From a virus: 40,403 nt of DNA. Location: the IMG/VR virus record IMGVR_UViG_3300042922_000501, positions 1 to 40,403 of that record; one strand, given 5' to 3'. The position numbers and the translations under genes were made by a program. Positions 16,294 to 23,836 of this stretch are shown here, piece by piece (positions within the stretch are counted from its first letter, which is position 1; each line of letters starts with the position of its first letter). The notes beneath the pieces are model-generated. The model ran no database searches. It was not told the origin of the DNA and worked only from the letters and a program-made list of their open reading frames with translations.

Positions 16294-16464
16294 ATGATTG
16301 ATTATATTTTTGAGGTTCCTATAAGTGGTTATCAGATTACTCATGTATTAGCAGACAGCAGAGAAGAAGCAATAGAAAAATTATATAATGGGGAACAAGC
16401 ATTTTCAGAGTCATTCATTATAGAAAAATGGGATAAAGAAAAAGCAGAGATTATAGCAGAATAG
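16294..16464 (+). CDS. hypothetical protein, 56 aa
   Basis: ATG behind GAAGGAGAG. The sequence IDYIFEVPISGYQITHVLADSREEA looks like a small beta-beta-alpha protein. No family is recognised. It is followed by a 116-base non-coding stretch with hairpins that precedes the adenine methyltransferase gene. Confidence 0.5.
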   Translation: MIDYIFEVPISGYQITHVLADSREEAIEKLYNGEQAFSESFIIEKWDKEKAEIIAE

Positions 16465-16490
16465 TATACCAAATCTGGATTCTATTTAAA

Positions 16491-16573
16491 GATAATATTA
16501 AACGATATATAAAACACAAGCGGTTGCAAACGCTTTACATTGTTAGGAATGCGCATTCCTCTTAATAAGGAGG
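16491..16573 (+). promoter_or_regulatory. leader with 16-base perfect palindrome before the adenine methyltransferase
   Basis: Variants of the recurring element (GATAATATTAAAC and GATATATAAAAC, 16491-16515) are followed by a small hairpin AAGCG (16518-16522) / CGCTT (16531-16535). A perfect 16-base palindrome AGGAATGCGCATTCCT (16545-16560) comes next, just before the ribosome site AAGGAGG (16567-16573). It could be a translational hairpin or an operator. Its TGCGCA centre is shared with the palindrome before the cytosine methyltransferase. Confidence 0.55.
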
Positions 16574-16580
16574 AAAATTT

Positions 16581-17138
16581 TTGGCATTAAACACAGGATA
16601 TTTAACTGCAAGTACTACAGATGAATCAAATGAAAATTATACACCCTATTATGCAGTTGATCCAATAATGAAATACATAAGCAAAGATTTAAGAATATGG
16701 TGCCCATGCGATGAAGAATGGTCTGCTTACTTTAATACCTTTAATAATAATGGCTATGAAGTAGTTAGAAGCTGCATTCAAGAAGGACAAGATTTTTTTA
16801 CATATGAACCAAGAGACTATGATGTGATTGTAACAAATCCGCCATTTAATATTAAAGATAAAATTCTTAAGCGATTAGACGAGTTAGGCAAACCATTTGC
16901 AATATTATTACCTTTAAATTCATTACAGGGTGCAAAGAGATATGATTACTGCTTTAGGAATGGAATACAGTTACTTGCATTTGATCAAAGAATAGGATTT
17001 CATTCATTAAATAATATGAACGAACCTATAGAGGGTAGCCCCTTTGCAAGTGCTTACTTCTGTAGAGGGGTACTGCCGAAAGATCTGATTGTGGAAAGGA
17101 TAGAAAAATATAATAAACCATTAATAATGGAGGTATAA
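16581..17138 (+). CDS. phage-type DNA N6-adenine methyltransferase-like protein
   Basis: 185 residues, TTG start behind AAGGAGGAAAA. The hallmark is DVIVTNPPF (NPPF/DPPY motif IV of amino-methyltransferases) at about residue 92, with an upstream WCPCDEEWSAYF segment in place of a classic SAM motif. The C-terminal part (ILLPLNSLQGAKRYDYCF, RIGFHS) resembles small phage Dam-like or modification-associated proteins. It probably methylates adenine, possibly to protect phage DNA. The weak SAM-binding motif leaves room for another modification role. Confidence 0.6.
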   Translation: MALNTGYLTASTTDESNENYTPYYAVDPIMKYISKDLRIWCPCDEEWSAYFNTFNNNGYEVVRSCIQEGQDFFTYEPRDYDVIVTNPPFNIKDKILKRLDELGKPFAILLPLNSLQGAKRYDYCFRNGIQLLAFDQRIGFHSLNNMNEPIEGSPFASAYFCRGVLPKDLIVERIEKYNKPLIMEV

Positions 17139-17140
17139 AA

Positions 17141-17329
17141 ATGATTAGAAAAATTCAAATAAGAGAAACCTTAATAAGAAACATAGAGTTGGAAAGACCT
17201 GACAGTGATGAGAAAATCGACATTGAAGCTATTGATATTATCAAGGAAAAATATAAAAAAGAAGAAATAGTACTAACAGCAGATGATATATGTTTAGAAA
17301 CACAGTTTATTGATATCACAAATATATAA
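17141..17329 (+). CDS. hypothetical protein, 62 aa
   Basis: ATG two bases after the methyltransferase stop, with AATGGAGG as ribosome site. A charged helical chain (EKIDIEAIDIIKEKYKKEE) with no recognised domain. Probably co-translated with its neighbours. Confidence 0.5.
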   Translation: MIRKIQIRETLIRNIELERPDSDEKIDIEAIDIIKEKYKKEEIVLTADDICLETQFIDITNI

Positions 17330-17366
17330 AATATCAATTTCATAGAGTTATTTGGAGGTGATAAAT

Positions 17367-17633
17367 ATTACACGTAAAATTGAATGTCCGGTATGCGGCT
17401 TCGAAATTGAAGAAACTATTTATGCAAGCGAGTGGGGAACAGAGGAAGAATGTTACCATTGTAGTAATTGTGGTTATGGTTATGAATTTGCTTATGGTAA
17501 CTATTTAGAATACATAAATGGAAAAGAATTTAGTTATACATATCGGACTAAAGAAGAAGATTTGGTTGATATGAACAAAGAGTACGACGATATGAGAAAT
17601 AAATATATCACAAGGGAGGGGAATCATGAATAA
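17367..17633 (+). CDS. zinc-ribbon protein with probable ATT start
   Basis: Encodes TRKIECPVCGFEIEE followed by ECYHCSNCGYGYEF, two CxxC pairs that form a zinc ribbon, then an acidic tail; about 88 residues. The frame is open from TTG 17352, but that codon precedes the ribosome site GGAGGTG (17354-17360) and so cannot be its own start. ATT at 17367-17369 is six bases after the site and directly before the conserved part. This is one of five genes here with an apparent ATT/ATA start. Function beyond zinc binding is unknown. Confidence 0.6.
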   Translation: MTRKIECPVCGFEIEETIYASEWGTEEECYHCSNCGYGYEFAYGNYLEYINGKEFSYTYRTKEEDLVDMNKEYDDMRNKYITREGNHE

Positions 17634-17772
17634 AAAATACATAATCGAGTTTACAAATATCAACGAAGACTATCAGGAAGATGTAGAAGGTAATTTGCAA
17701 GAGTGTTTCGGTTATCCTGTTGATTTTGCAGAAGAAGTAAAAATAACAGATATCACGGAAGGTAATGAATAG
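17626..17772 (+). CDS. hypothetical protein, 48 aa
   Basis: ATG behind GGGAGGGG and overlapping the zinc-ribbon gene by eight bases. A short acidic alpha/beta chain (KKYIIEFTNINEDYQEDVE). No family is recognised. Confidence 0.5.
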   Translation: MNKKYIIEFTNINEDYQEDVEGNLQECFGYPVDFAEEVKITDITEGNE

Positions 17773-17816
17773 CATAAAAATATCATTTGGTATTGATTTT
17801 ATAAGGAGGTGCTTAA

Positions 17817-18257
17817 ATGCCAGATAAACAAAAACTCAAAATTGATGATATAAGAAAACTTAAAATTACTAAGATAAAAAATTGGGCAATTTATTTTACA
17901 TATAATAACGATAGATATATATTACATGAATCGTCTAAAGACTATGAAACATATACAACACTTTATAAAAAAGTTCCTTTAAATGAGTCAGGAAAGTTTG
18001 AATTAAAGTGGATTTGCAACGATGTAGGGAGACGTATACCTTATATTCATTACAAGTGTGAAAGACGAATTAAAGTTTATGAAAGCAGAACACATAGGCA
18101 AATTGACTTAGATAAATTCTTATGGGATATGACTTGGGATGGATTTTTTGATTCTTGTTATTCTGACGTTATAGCAAAAAGAAAGCAACAAATTAATGAT
18201 ATTCGGCAAGCAATAAGGATACTGGAAGATCAAGCGAGAGAGTTGAGAAATATATAG
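17817..18257 (+). CDS. hypothetical protein, 146 aa
   Basis: ATG behind ATAAGGAGGTG. The N-terminal half is beta-rich and aromatic (NWAIYFTYNNDRYILHES, ETYTTLYKKV). The C-terminus is a long basic helix (IAKRKQQINDIRQAIRILEDQARELRNI) that could dimerise as a coiled coil. No family is recognised. Confidence 0.6.
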   Translation: MPDKQKLKIDDIRKLKITKIKNWAIYFTYNNDRYILHESSKDYETYTTLYKKVPLNESGKFELKWICNDVGRRIPYIHYKCERRIKVYESRTHRQIDLDKFLWDMTWDGFFDSCYSDVIAKRKQQINDIRQAIRILEDQARELRNI

Positions 18258-18327
18258 AGCAAATTATAGTTTGATGCGATTTCCTTAATGCTAAAAATAT
18301 AAAACAAACAAAAAAGGAGAGATAAAT

Positions 18328-18894
18328 ATAGGAAGAAAATCAGAACCCAATAAATACATAGAACATGATGAATATTATGAATTAATAGTTGATAGTCCAA
18401 GACATGGAGTATTTAACGTTTTATTTGATAAAGATGATTATGAAAAGATAGTCAGTCATATTTGGTGTGTGCAAAAGTGTTGGAATAAAAAGACAAATAC
18501 AGAACCTAAATATTATGTAAGCACAAATATAAATGATGGTGGCAAAGGTAAAGAAAGAAAGTCGCATAGTATACATATGCACAGATATTTAACAAACGCC
18601 CCTAAAGGAATGGTTGTTGATCATATCAACAGGAATGAATGTGATAATAGAAAATCAAATCTACGAGTATGTACACAGAGCCAAAACCTAATGAACTATG
18701 TTGAGAAACCAAGTAATAATACCTCTGGACATATTGGTGTATGCTGGGATAAAAGTACTAATAAATGGATTGCTCATTTGGCGATTATGAGAAAACATAA
18801 AAGCCTCGGATATTATGACAACTTTGAAGACGCCGTTGAAGCTAGAAGACAAGGGGAACTAAAATATTATGGAAACTATAGAAGTGTAAAATAA
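18328..18894 (+). CDS. HNH endonuclease with AP2 domain, probable ATA start
   Basis: The core is MHRYLTNAPKGMVVDHINRN.CDNRKSNLRVCT, the HNH_3 homing nuclease motif. It is followed by an AP2-like DNA-binding module (GHIGVCWDKSTNKWIAHL ... SLGYYDNFEDAVEARRQ). The frame continues upstream of the first ordinary ATG (18469) and encodes a sensible N-terminus (GRKSEPNKYIEHDEYYELIV), so the true start is earlier. ATA at 18328 lies seven bases behind AAGGAGA (18315-18320), with no ATG, GTG or TTG in between. A selfish endonuclease standing alone between small genes; about 189 residues. Confidence 0.75.
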   Translation: MGRKSEPNKYIEHDEYYELIVDSPRHGVFNVLFDKDDYEKIVSHIWCVQKCWNKKTNTEPKYYVSTNINDGGKGKERKSHSIHMHRYLTNAPKGMVVDHINRNECDNRKSNLRVCTQSQNLMNYVEKPSNNTSGHIGVCWDKSTNKWIAHLAIMRKHKSLGYYDNFEDAVEARRQGELKYYGNYRSVK

Positions 18895-18943
18895 AAATTG
18901 TAATCCAAATTCCACTTTGGTGTGGTAGAAAGGATATAAATCA

Positions 18944-19125
18944 ATGAAAAATTGCTTGAACTGTAAGCTAAAAGAAGTAAGTGACTAAGTGACTGTGATT
19001 TTGGTGAAGCTGTAAACGGTTTATTAGAGTATAGACGAAGTGAAGATGGTTTAGGAACAGTAGTTGAATTACTTATTGAAAATATAGAACAATACATAGA
19101 TTGTGATTGTTATCAAAGCAAATAA
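18944..19125 (+). pseudogene. small cysteine protein broken by an 8-bp tandem duplication
   Basis: ATG 18944 behind GAAAGGAT encodes MKNCLNCKLKEVSD and then stops. The sequence shows TAAGTGAC twice in a row (18978-18985 and 18986-18993). Removing one copy restores a single frame that reads on as CDFGEAVNGLLEYRRSEDG to CDCYQSK, stopping at 19123-19125. The intact product would be about 57 residues with four or five cysteines. This looks like a recent slippage mutation. Confidence 0.6.
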
Positions 19126-19139
19126 GAAAGGGGAAATGT

Positions 19140-19301
19140 ATGTCAGATATGTTTAAAAATATGTGTGTGGGGCAAGGTTATGTTCCATCTACCTGTACAA
19201 TGGATGGTCAGTTATGCTGGTTATTAGTTAATTCACAAGGAGATCCGTGTAAAGGCTGTAATGCAGATAGGAATGAGTGTAAAGGTAGAAAAAAGGATTG
19301 A
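19140..19301 (+). CDS. small cysteine-rich protein, 53 aa
   Basis: ATG 19140 with AAAGGGGAA upstream. Cysteines occur in MCVGQGYVPSTC, QLCWLL, DPCKGCNADRNEC, an arrangement suited to one or two metal ions. Similar in size and style to the proteins at 15111 and 15942. Function unknown. Confidence 0.5.
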   Translation: MSDMFKNMCVGQGYVPSTCTMDGQLCWLLVNSQGDPCKGCNADRNECKGRKKD

Positions 19302-19337
19302 TAAAATCAGGGTTTGTCCGAGAAAGGAGTAGAAACG

Positions 19338-19580
19338 ATGATATTAAATTGTATTGGAAAGTGTACAAAAGTAAATAAAAGTTCTCAAAGTCCAGCTTTT
19401 ACGGGTTTGAAGGTAGGAAATTTTATTGAATTTTCTACTGAAATAAAGCCGGTAGGACGCAATAAGAGTACATATGCAACATATATTACTTGTTTCAATC
19501 CACAAACAGGAAATTTCAGTGAGCTATCATTTAACCAAATAGGTAGGGTACTAAATAATTTCGAGTTTAGCCAGGAATGA
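19338..19580 (+). CDS. hypothetical protein, 80 aa
   Basis: ATG 19338 behind GAAAGGAG. Predicted mainly beta (LNCIGKCTKV, GLKVGNFIEFSTEIKPV, TYATYITCF), compatible with a small barrel. The leader contains the phrase AAAATCAGGGTTTGTC seen before several other small genes. No family is recognised. Confidence 0.5.
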   Translation: MILNCIGKCTKVNKSSQSPAFTGLKVGNFIEFSTEIKPVGRNKSTYATYITCFNPQTGNFSELSFNQIGRVLNNFEFSQE

Positions 19581-19606
19581 TAAAATAACTCTTTTGGAGG
19601 TGAAAC

Positions 19607-19816
19607 ATGGATGAATATCAGCTTATTGGAATTGATTTAGCAAAAGAAGGGTGTTCAGATTATTCAGGGATTAATACGATTTGTGGAAAATGTAAAAGCG
19701 TAATTGAAACCAGAACATTTGACTGTAATAACAATAGTCCACAAGCCACTATATTTAAGAACTGCCCTGTGTGTGGAACTAGATTTAAGAGACATATTAT
19801 TACTGAAGAATATTGA
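19607..19816 (+). CDS. zinc-ribbon protein, 69 aa
   Basis: ATG behind TTTGGAGGTG. Two cysteine pairs, ICGKCKSVIETRTFD and CPVCGTRFKRH, form a typical zinc ribbon. Its stop overlaps a TTG that may begin the next gene. Zinc binding is likely; the role is not known. Confidence 0.55.
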   Translation: MDEYQLIGIDLAKEGCSDYSGINTICGKCKSVIETRTFDCNNNSPQATIFKNCPVCGTRFKRHIITEEY

Positions 19817-20229
19817 TTAAAAGAATGAGTTATTTGTGGAAAGGAAGTGATAATATAGCAACTTGTATTATGAATGAAGAAATAGAGCCTAGAAGATTAG
19901 ATTTGGCTTTCTTAGGTTATACAACAGAATTATCAAGAAAAGGATTAAAGCAGTTTGCAGAAAATAATAAAGAACAAATTTTAGAGTTTAGGAATAATCT
20001 TAGTGACTGTGAATTATATCTTGTAGATGGAACAAGAATAAAAGCGGTTGGATATGGTGAGAGGTTGCTGCATGGATATAAGTTTGATCAGCTAATCTTA
20101 TTTGATGATGATAGATGGGAAATCAAAGTTAATAAAGATGAAGTAATTAGAATGATTAAGAACTGTACTATGTATATGTCAAATGTACCTGAGGAATATC
20201 AGATATTGTATTACGAAGATATAATATAG
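19813..20229 (+). CDS. hypothetical protein, up to 138 aa, start uncertain
   Basis: The frame opens at a TTG overlapping the previous stop, with an ATG at 19825. However, the best ribosome site, AAAGGAAGTGA (19841-19850), lies inside that frame and points to ATA at 19855 (ATCIMNEEIEPRRLDLAFLG). If so this would be a sixth non-standard start. The body is alpha/beta (GLKQFAENNKEQILEFRNNL, LYLVDGTRIKAVGYGERLLHGY). No family is recognised. Confidence 0.55.
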   Translation: MIKRMSYLWKGSDNIATCIMNEEIEPRRLDLAFLGYTTELSRKGLKQFAENNKEQILEFRNNLSDCELYLVDGTRIKAVGYGERLLHGYKFDQLILFDDDRWEIKVNKDEVIRMIKNCTMYMSNVPEEYQILYYEDII

Positions 20230-20246
20230 AAGTGTTGGAGGTGAAA

Positions 20247-20429
20247 ATGAGGATAGCATTAAACAATAATTATATTGAAGAGGTAAATCATATAAGCACA
20301 AACGGTTATTTTATTTTTGTAAATGGAACCACATATATCATGAAGAATGAAAATGAGGGTTATGAGTTATATAACCAGATGTTGAGAGATGGATATATAG
20401 ATTTAAGTAATTATGAAAGAGGTGATTAA
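20247..20429 (+). CDS. hypothetical protein, 60 aa
   Basis: ATG 20247 behind TTGGAGGTG. A small beta-rich chain (RIALNNNYIEEVNHISTNGYFIFVNGTTYIM) followed by a helix. Ends at the base before the next TTG start. No family is recognised. Confidence 0.5.
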   Translation: MRIALNNNYIEEVNHISTNGYFIFVNGTTYIMKNENEGYELYNQMLRDGYIDLSNYERGD

Positions 20430-20687
20430 TTGTACAGAATAGAAATGATAACCGGTTCAGACGGTGAAGAAAGAACTGATGGAAGGTATCCACTAAGAAA
20501 AGGCTGCATTGTTAATATATCTCATTTGCAATCTGGAGAGGTAATGATACTCGAATACATAAAAGATAATAAAGGAAACCCAAAAGAAGGTTATTTGAGG
20601 ACAAGTCTAGTTGACGATTACGAAGATTATGTGTCAGTGGTTACTGTTTATACTATGGACAGCAGTTACTATTTAAAGAAACTATAA
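20430..20687 (+). CDS. hypothetical beta-rich protein, 85 aa
   Basis: TTG start with AAAGAGGTG just inside the previous gene, so translation is probably coupled. Sequence resembles a small SH3-like barrel (PLRKGCIVNISHLQSGEVMIL ... GYLRTSLV ... VVTVYT). No named family is recognised. Confidence 0.5.
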   Translation: MYRIEMITGSDGEERTDGRYPLRKGCIVNISHLQSGEVMILEYIKDNKGNPKEGYLRTSLVDDYEDYVSVVTVYTMDSSYYLKKL

Positions 20688-20717
20688 AAGTTGAGTTTGG
20701 TTGAGAAAGGAGCGTTT

Positions 20718-20915
20718 ATGATTTATATTGCCACTGATGATGGTGCGTTACCTATTGTATTAGTAAGAGCAAATAATAAAATTGAAGCTAAAAATAAAGT
20801 ATATAGTTACTACAAATCAATGATAACAGATGTGTTAAAGAAGGATATATACATACATAATCCAGACGAATATTTTGAAGAGGATGAAGATGTTGTTGAA
20901 ATACCTATGAGTTAA
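20718..20915 (+). CDS. hypothetical protein, 65 aa
   Basis: ATG 20718 behind AAAGGAGCG. Begins MIYIATDDGALPIVLVRANNKIEAKNK, an alpha/beta fold, and ends in a very acidic tail (EDEDVVE). Similar in plan to the genes at 16294 and 20961 (beta strand, then REE/KIEA helix), so these may be distant paralogues. Function unknown. Confidence 0.5.
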   Translation: MIYIATDDGALPIVLVRANNKIEAKNKVYSYYKSMITDVLKKDIYIHNPDEYFEEDEDVVEIPMS

Positions 20916-20960
20916 TAAAGATAACAATAAATCAATGTTTTAGTTTGGAAAGGAGTGAAT

Positions 20961-21125
20961 ATGAAATATAGAGTAATTATTGGGCAAGACAATGATGATT
21001 TTGTATACGCTGATAATTTAGACAAAGATATTGCTGAAGAGAAAGTAAGAATTTTAAAACCAACCCTCAAACAAGATATATATATATTTGTTGAGCCAGA
21101 TGTGAATAATATCAATCAGATGTAA
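20961..21125 (+). CDS. hypothetical protein, 54 aa
   Basis: ATG behind GGAAAGGAGTG. MKYRVIIGQDNDDFVYADNLDKDIAEEKV suggests the same beta-strand plus helix plan as the 65-residue neighbour upstream. No family is recognised. Confidence 0.5.
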   Translation: MKYRVIIGQDNDDFVYADNLDKDIAEEKVRILKPTLKQDIYIFVEPDVNNINQM

Positions 21126-21215
21126 TTATGGTTTTAACGATAGTAATAATAAACACTTAACTATAACCTATTTATTAGGTTTATATAAATATCAAAATAA
21201 AGGAGGCATGTATAA

Positions 21216-21428
21216 ATGATTAAATTTTACTCTACTGGGTGTCCGGTGTGTAATCAGATAAAAGCTCTTATGGATAGTAAGGGGATAGAATATGATTATA
21301 TTTCAGATATTGATACAATAATGGATTTTGCAGATAAACACAATATTAAATCTGCACCTTTTGCGGAAGTATATGATGAGATTATGACATCTGCACAGTT
21401 AATGAAATACATAAATACTAAACAATAA
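21216..21428 (+). CDS. glutaredoxin/NrdH-like redox protein
   Basis: 70 residues, ATG behind AAAGGAGGCATG. MIKFYSTGCPVCNQIKALMDS has the thioredoxin-fold active site CPVC, and SAPFAEVY supplies the cis-proline region. It probably reduces disulfides. In phages, such proteins often sit beside ribonucleotide reductase, which is the next gene. A class III enzyme uses formate or a thioredoxin system as reductant, so this protein may be that electron source. Confidence 0.75.
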   Translation: MIKFYSTGCPVCNQIKALMDSKGIEYDYISDIDTIMDFADKHNIKSAPFAEVYDEIMTSAQLMKYINTKQ

Positions 21429-21448
21429 TACAACATAAGGAGAGCTCA

Positions 21449-23269
21449 ATGCTAAACAATTATCAAAAATATTTAAACTTTATTGAAAAATATAAGAATG
21501 CCATAAACGCATCAACTGGAAGTGAAGTAGATTCTAATGCCAATGTTGAGTGCAAGAATGTAACTACACTTACAGGAGAGCTATATAAAAAAGAAGCTAT
21601 CGGCACGAATAGGTTAATGATGGTTAACAAAATAACCGAGTTATACGGAGAAGATTTAGCCGTTGAATATATAAAACAGCTTGATAATCACGAAATATAC
21701 AGACACGATGAAACAAATCCGCTACTTCCATACTGTGTTAGCATTACCATGTATCCGTTCTTATTTAATGGGTTGCAATCTATAGGTGGGATTTCGGCAG
21801 CACCAACAAATCTTCATTCTTTTGCTGGTTCATTTATTAATTTAGTTTTTGCAGTAGCATCTCAATTTGCAGGTGCAGTTTCAACACCAGAATTTCTTAC
21901 ATATATGGATTACTTTATTAGAACTGAATATGGAGATGATTACTTTAATCATGTTAATGAAGTAGTAGATTCGTCAAAGAAACACAGGACTATTGATATT
22001 GTTGTCACTGATGTGTTCCAGCAAGTGGTCTATTCACTTAATCAACCTGCCGCAGCCAGAAATTTTCAAAGTGTATTCTGGAATATAGCATATTTTGATG
22101 AACCATATTTTAATGGTATTTTTGATAACTTTGTTTTTCCAGATGGGACAGAACCAAGATGGGAGAGCGTGAGTTGGTTGCAGAAGAGATTTATGAATTG
22201 GCTCAACGATGAAAGATTAAAAAAAGTCATTACATTCCCAGTTGAGACACTAAATTTATTAGATAATGGAACTGAATACGTTGATAAAGAATGGGAGGAT
22301 TTCTCAGCTGAAATGTATTCAAAGGGGCATTCATTCTTTACATATAGAAGCAACAGTGTGGATAGCTTGGCTTCATGTTGTAGGCTTAGAAATGAAATAT
22401 CTGATAATACATTTTCTTTTACTCTTGGTGCAGGTGGAGTTTCTACCGGATCTAAAGGTGTTATAACAATCAACATAAACAGGCTTGTCCAGGATGCTAT
22501 TAAAAATAACGAAGATATAACTGAAAAAGTAAGAGCGCAAGTAAAGAAGATTCATAAATATTTAACTGCATACAATGAGATAGTTAAAAGTAGTTTCGAT
22601 GCAAGATTATTACCAGTATATGAGGCTGGATACATATCATTAGAAAAGCAATTTTTAACGTTGGGTATCAATGGGTTTGTTGAGGGAGCAGAGTTTTTAA
22701 ATATTGATATTTCTCCAAATGAAGATTATTTCGACTATGGAGAAATGATTTTGAAACCTATTTATGAAGAGAATAAGAATGCAAGAACGAAGGAATTAAT
22801 GTTTAACACAGAATTCGTGCCGGCTGAAAATCTTGGGGTAAAGAATGCAGCATGGGATAAAAAAGACGGATATTCTGTTCCAAGAGATTGCTATAATAGT
22901 TATTTCTATATCGTAGAGGATGATTCATCAAATTTGATAGATAAATTTATTCTACATGGAGATAGATTAACTCGTTATCTGGATGGCGGTTCTGCATTAC
23001 ATGCAAATTTAAGCGAACACCTTTCAAAAGAACAGTACATACAGCTACTTGAAGATGCAATAAAGACAGGCTGCTCATATTTTACATTTAATATACCGAA
23101 TACAATATGCAACAAATGTGGACATATAAGCAAACACAAGTTATCAAAATGTGAAAAGTGTGGAAGTGATGATATAGATTATATAACAAGAATTATTGGA
23201 TATTTAAAAAGGGTATCTAGGTTTTCAGAAGCGAGACAAGCTGAAGCAGAGAAGAGATACTATGAATAA
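21449..23269 (+). CDS. nrdD: class III (anaerobic) ribonucleoside-triphosphate reductase
   Basis: 606 residues, ATG behind AAGGAGAG, close in length to T4 NrdD and lacking an ATP-cone. Conserved stretches include SCCRLRNEISDNTFSFTLGAGGVSTGS and DGGSALHANL. A C-terminal zinc site is formed by CNKCGHISKHKLSKCEKCG. The glycyl-radical region is RIIGYLKRVSRFSEARQAE, with the likely radical glycine at about residue 584. It converts NTPs to dNTPs without oxygen, so the host must grow anaerobically. The stop overlaps nrdG by eight bases. Confidence 0.92.
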   Translation: MLNNYQKYLNFIEKYKNAINASTGSEVDSNANVECKNVTTLTGELYKKEAIGTNRLMMVNKITELYGEDLAVEYIKQLDNHEIYRHDETNPLLPYCVSITMYPFLFNGLQSIGGISAAPTNLHSFAGSFINLVFAVASQFAGAVSTPEFLTYMDYFIRTEYGDDYFNHVNEVVDSSKKHRTIDIVVTDVFQQVVYSLNQPAAARNFQSVFWNIAYFDEPYFNGIFDNFVFPDGTEPRWESVSWLQKRFMNWLNDERLKKVITFPVETLNLLDNGTEYVDKEWEDFSAEMYSKGHSFFTYRSNSVDSLASCCRLRNEISDNTFSFTLGAGGVSTGSKGVITININRLVQDAIKNNEDITEKVRAQVKKIHKYLTAYNEIVKSSFDARLLPVYEAGYISLEKQFLTLGINGFVEGAEFLNIDISPNEDYFDYGEMILKPIYEENKNARTKELMFNTEFVPAENLGVKNAAWDKKDGYSVPRDCYNSYFYIVEDDSSNLIDKFILHGDRLTRYLDGGSALHANLSEHLSKEQYIQLLEDAIKTGCSYFTFNIPNTICNKCGHISKHKLSKCEKCGSDDIDYITRIIGYLKRVSRFSEARQAEAEKRYYE

Positions 23270-23738
23270 TCTGAGATATTCGCATTATGATATTGTTTTT
23301 CAGGAAGTACCGAATGAAGTATCTTTGGTATTTAATATAAGTGGCTGCCCCTACAAATGTAAGGGCTGTCACAGTACATATTTATGGGATTATACAGGGA
23401 ATCTTTTATGTGATGACTTTGATTTTGTAATAAGCCAATATAAGGATTTAGTTACTTGTGTTTGTTTTATGGGAGGAGATCAGAACATTGAAGAACTTGA
23501 AAGATATTTAGTCCATATAAAAGAAGTATATGGACTAAAAACTTGCATCTATAGTGGAAATGATAGTATTGAAACCTTTAAAAGTGAAATGGGATACCTA
23601 GATTATCTTAAAGTTGGGAAGTATGATGAAAAACTGGGAGGATTAGATAATCCCAATACAAATCAAAGATTTTACAAGATAAATAATGAGATTATGACTG
23701 ATATAACTCATGTGTTTAGGAAGCAAAGCAAACTATGA
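23262..23738 (+). CDS. nrdG: anaerobic RNR-activating radical SAM protein
   Basis: 158 residues, ATG overlapping the end of nrdD. NISGCPYKCKGCHSTYLWD contains the CxxxCxxC motif that binds the 4Fe-4S cluster for radical S-adenosylmethionine chemistry. MGGDQN and KVGKYDEKLGG are typical of NrdG. It generates the glycyl radical on NrdD. Size matches phage T4 NrdG. Confidence 0.92.
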   Translation: MNNLRYSHYDIVFQEVPNEVSLVFNISGCPYKCKGCHSTYLWDYTGNLLCDDFDFVISQYKDLVTCVCFMGGDQNIEELERYLVHIKEVYGLKTCIYSGNDSIETFKSEMGYLDYLKVGKYDEKLGGLDNPNTNQRFYKINNEIMTDITHVFRKQSKL

Positions 23739-23755
23739 TTTGCTTATGATTTAAT

Positions 23756-23836
23756 AAAAATAATATAAAACAAAAAAATTAAGAAAGGAAAAATAATCCT
23801 AGGTAAATGTCTGCGCAGACGATAGAAAATAGGATT
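23756..23836 (+). promoter_or_regulatory. palindromic leader hairpin before the cytosine methyltransferase
   Basis: A variant of the recurring element (AAAAATAATATAAAAC, 23756-23771) precedes AAAGGA (23784-23789). A hairpin with outer stem AATCCTA (23795-23801) / TAGGATT (23830-23836) follows, containing a perfect 12-base palindrome GTCTGCGCAGAC (23809-23820). The methyltransferase start TTG 23835 touches the end of the stem, while the good ribosome site lies before it. An overlapping 13-codon frame (ATG 23807) is also possible. This suggests translational control or an operator. Confidence 0.5.
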
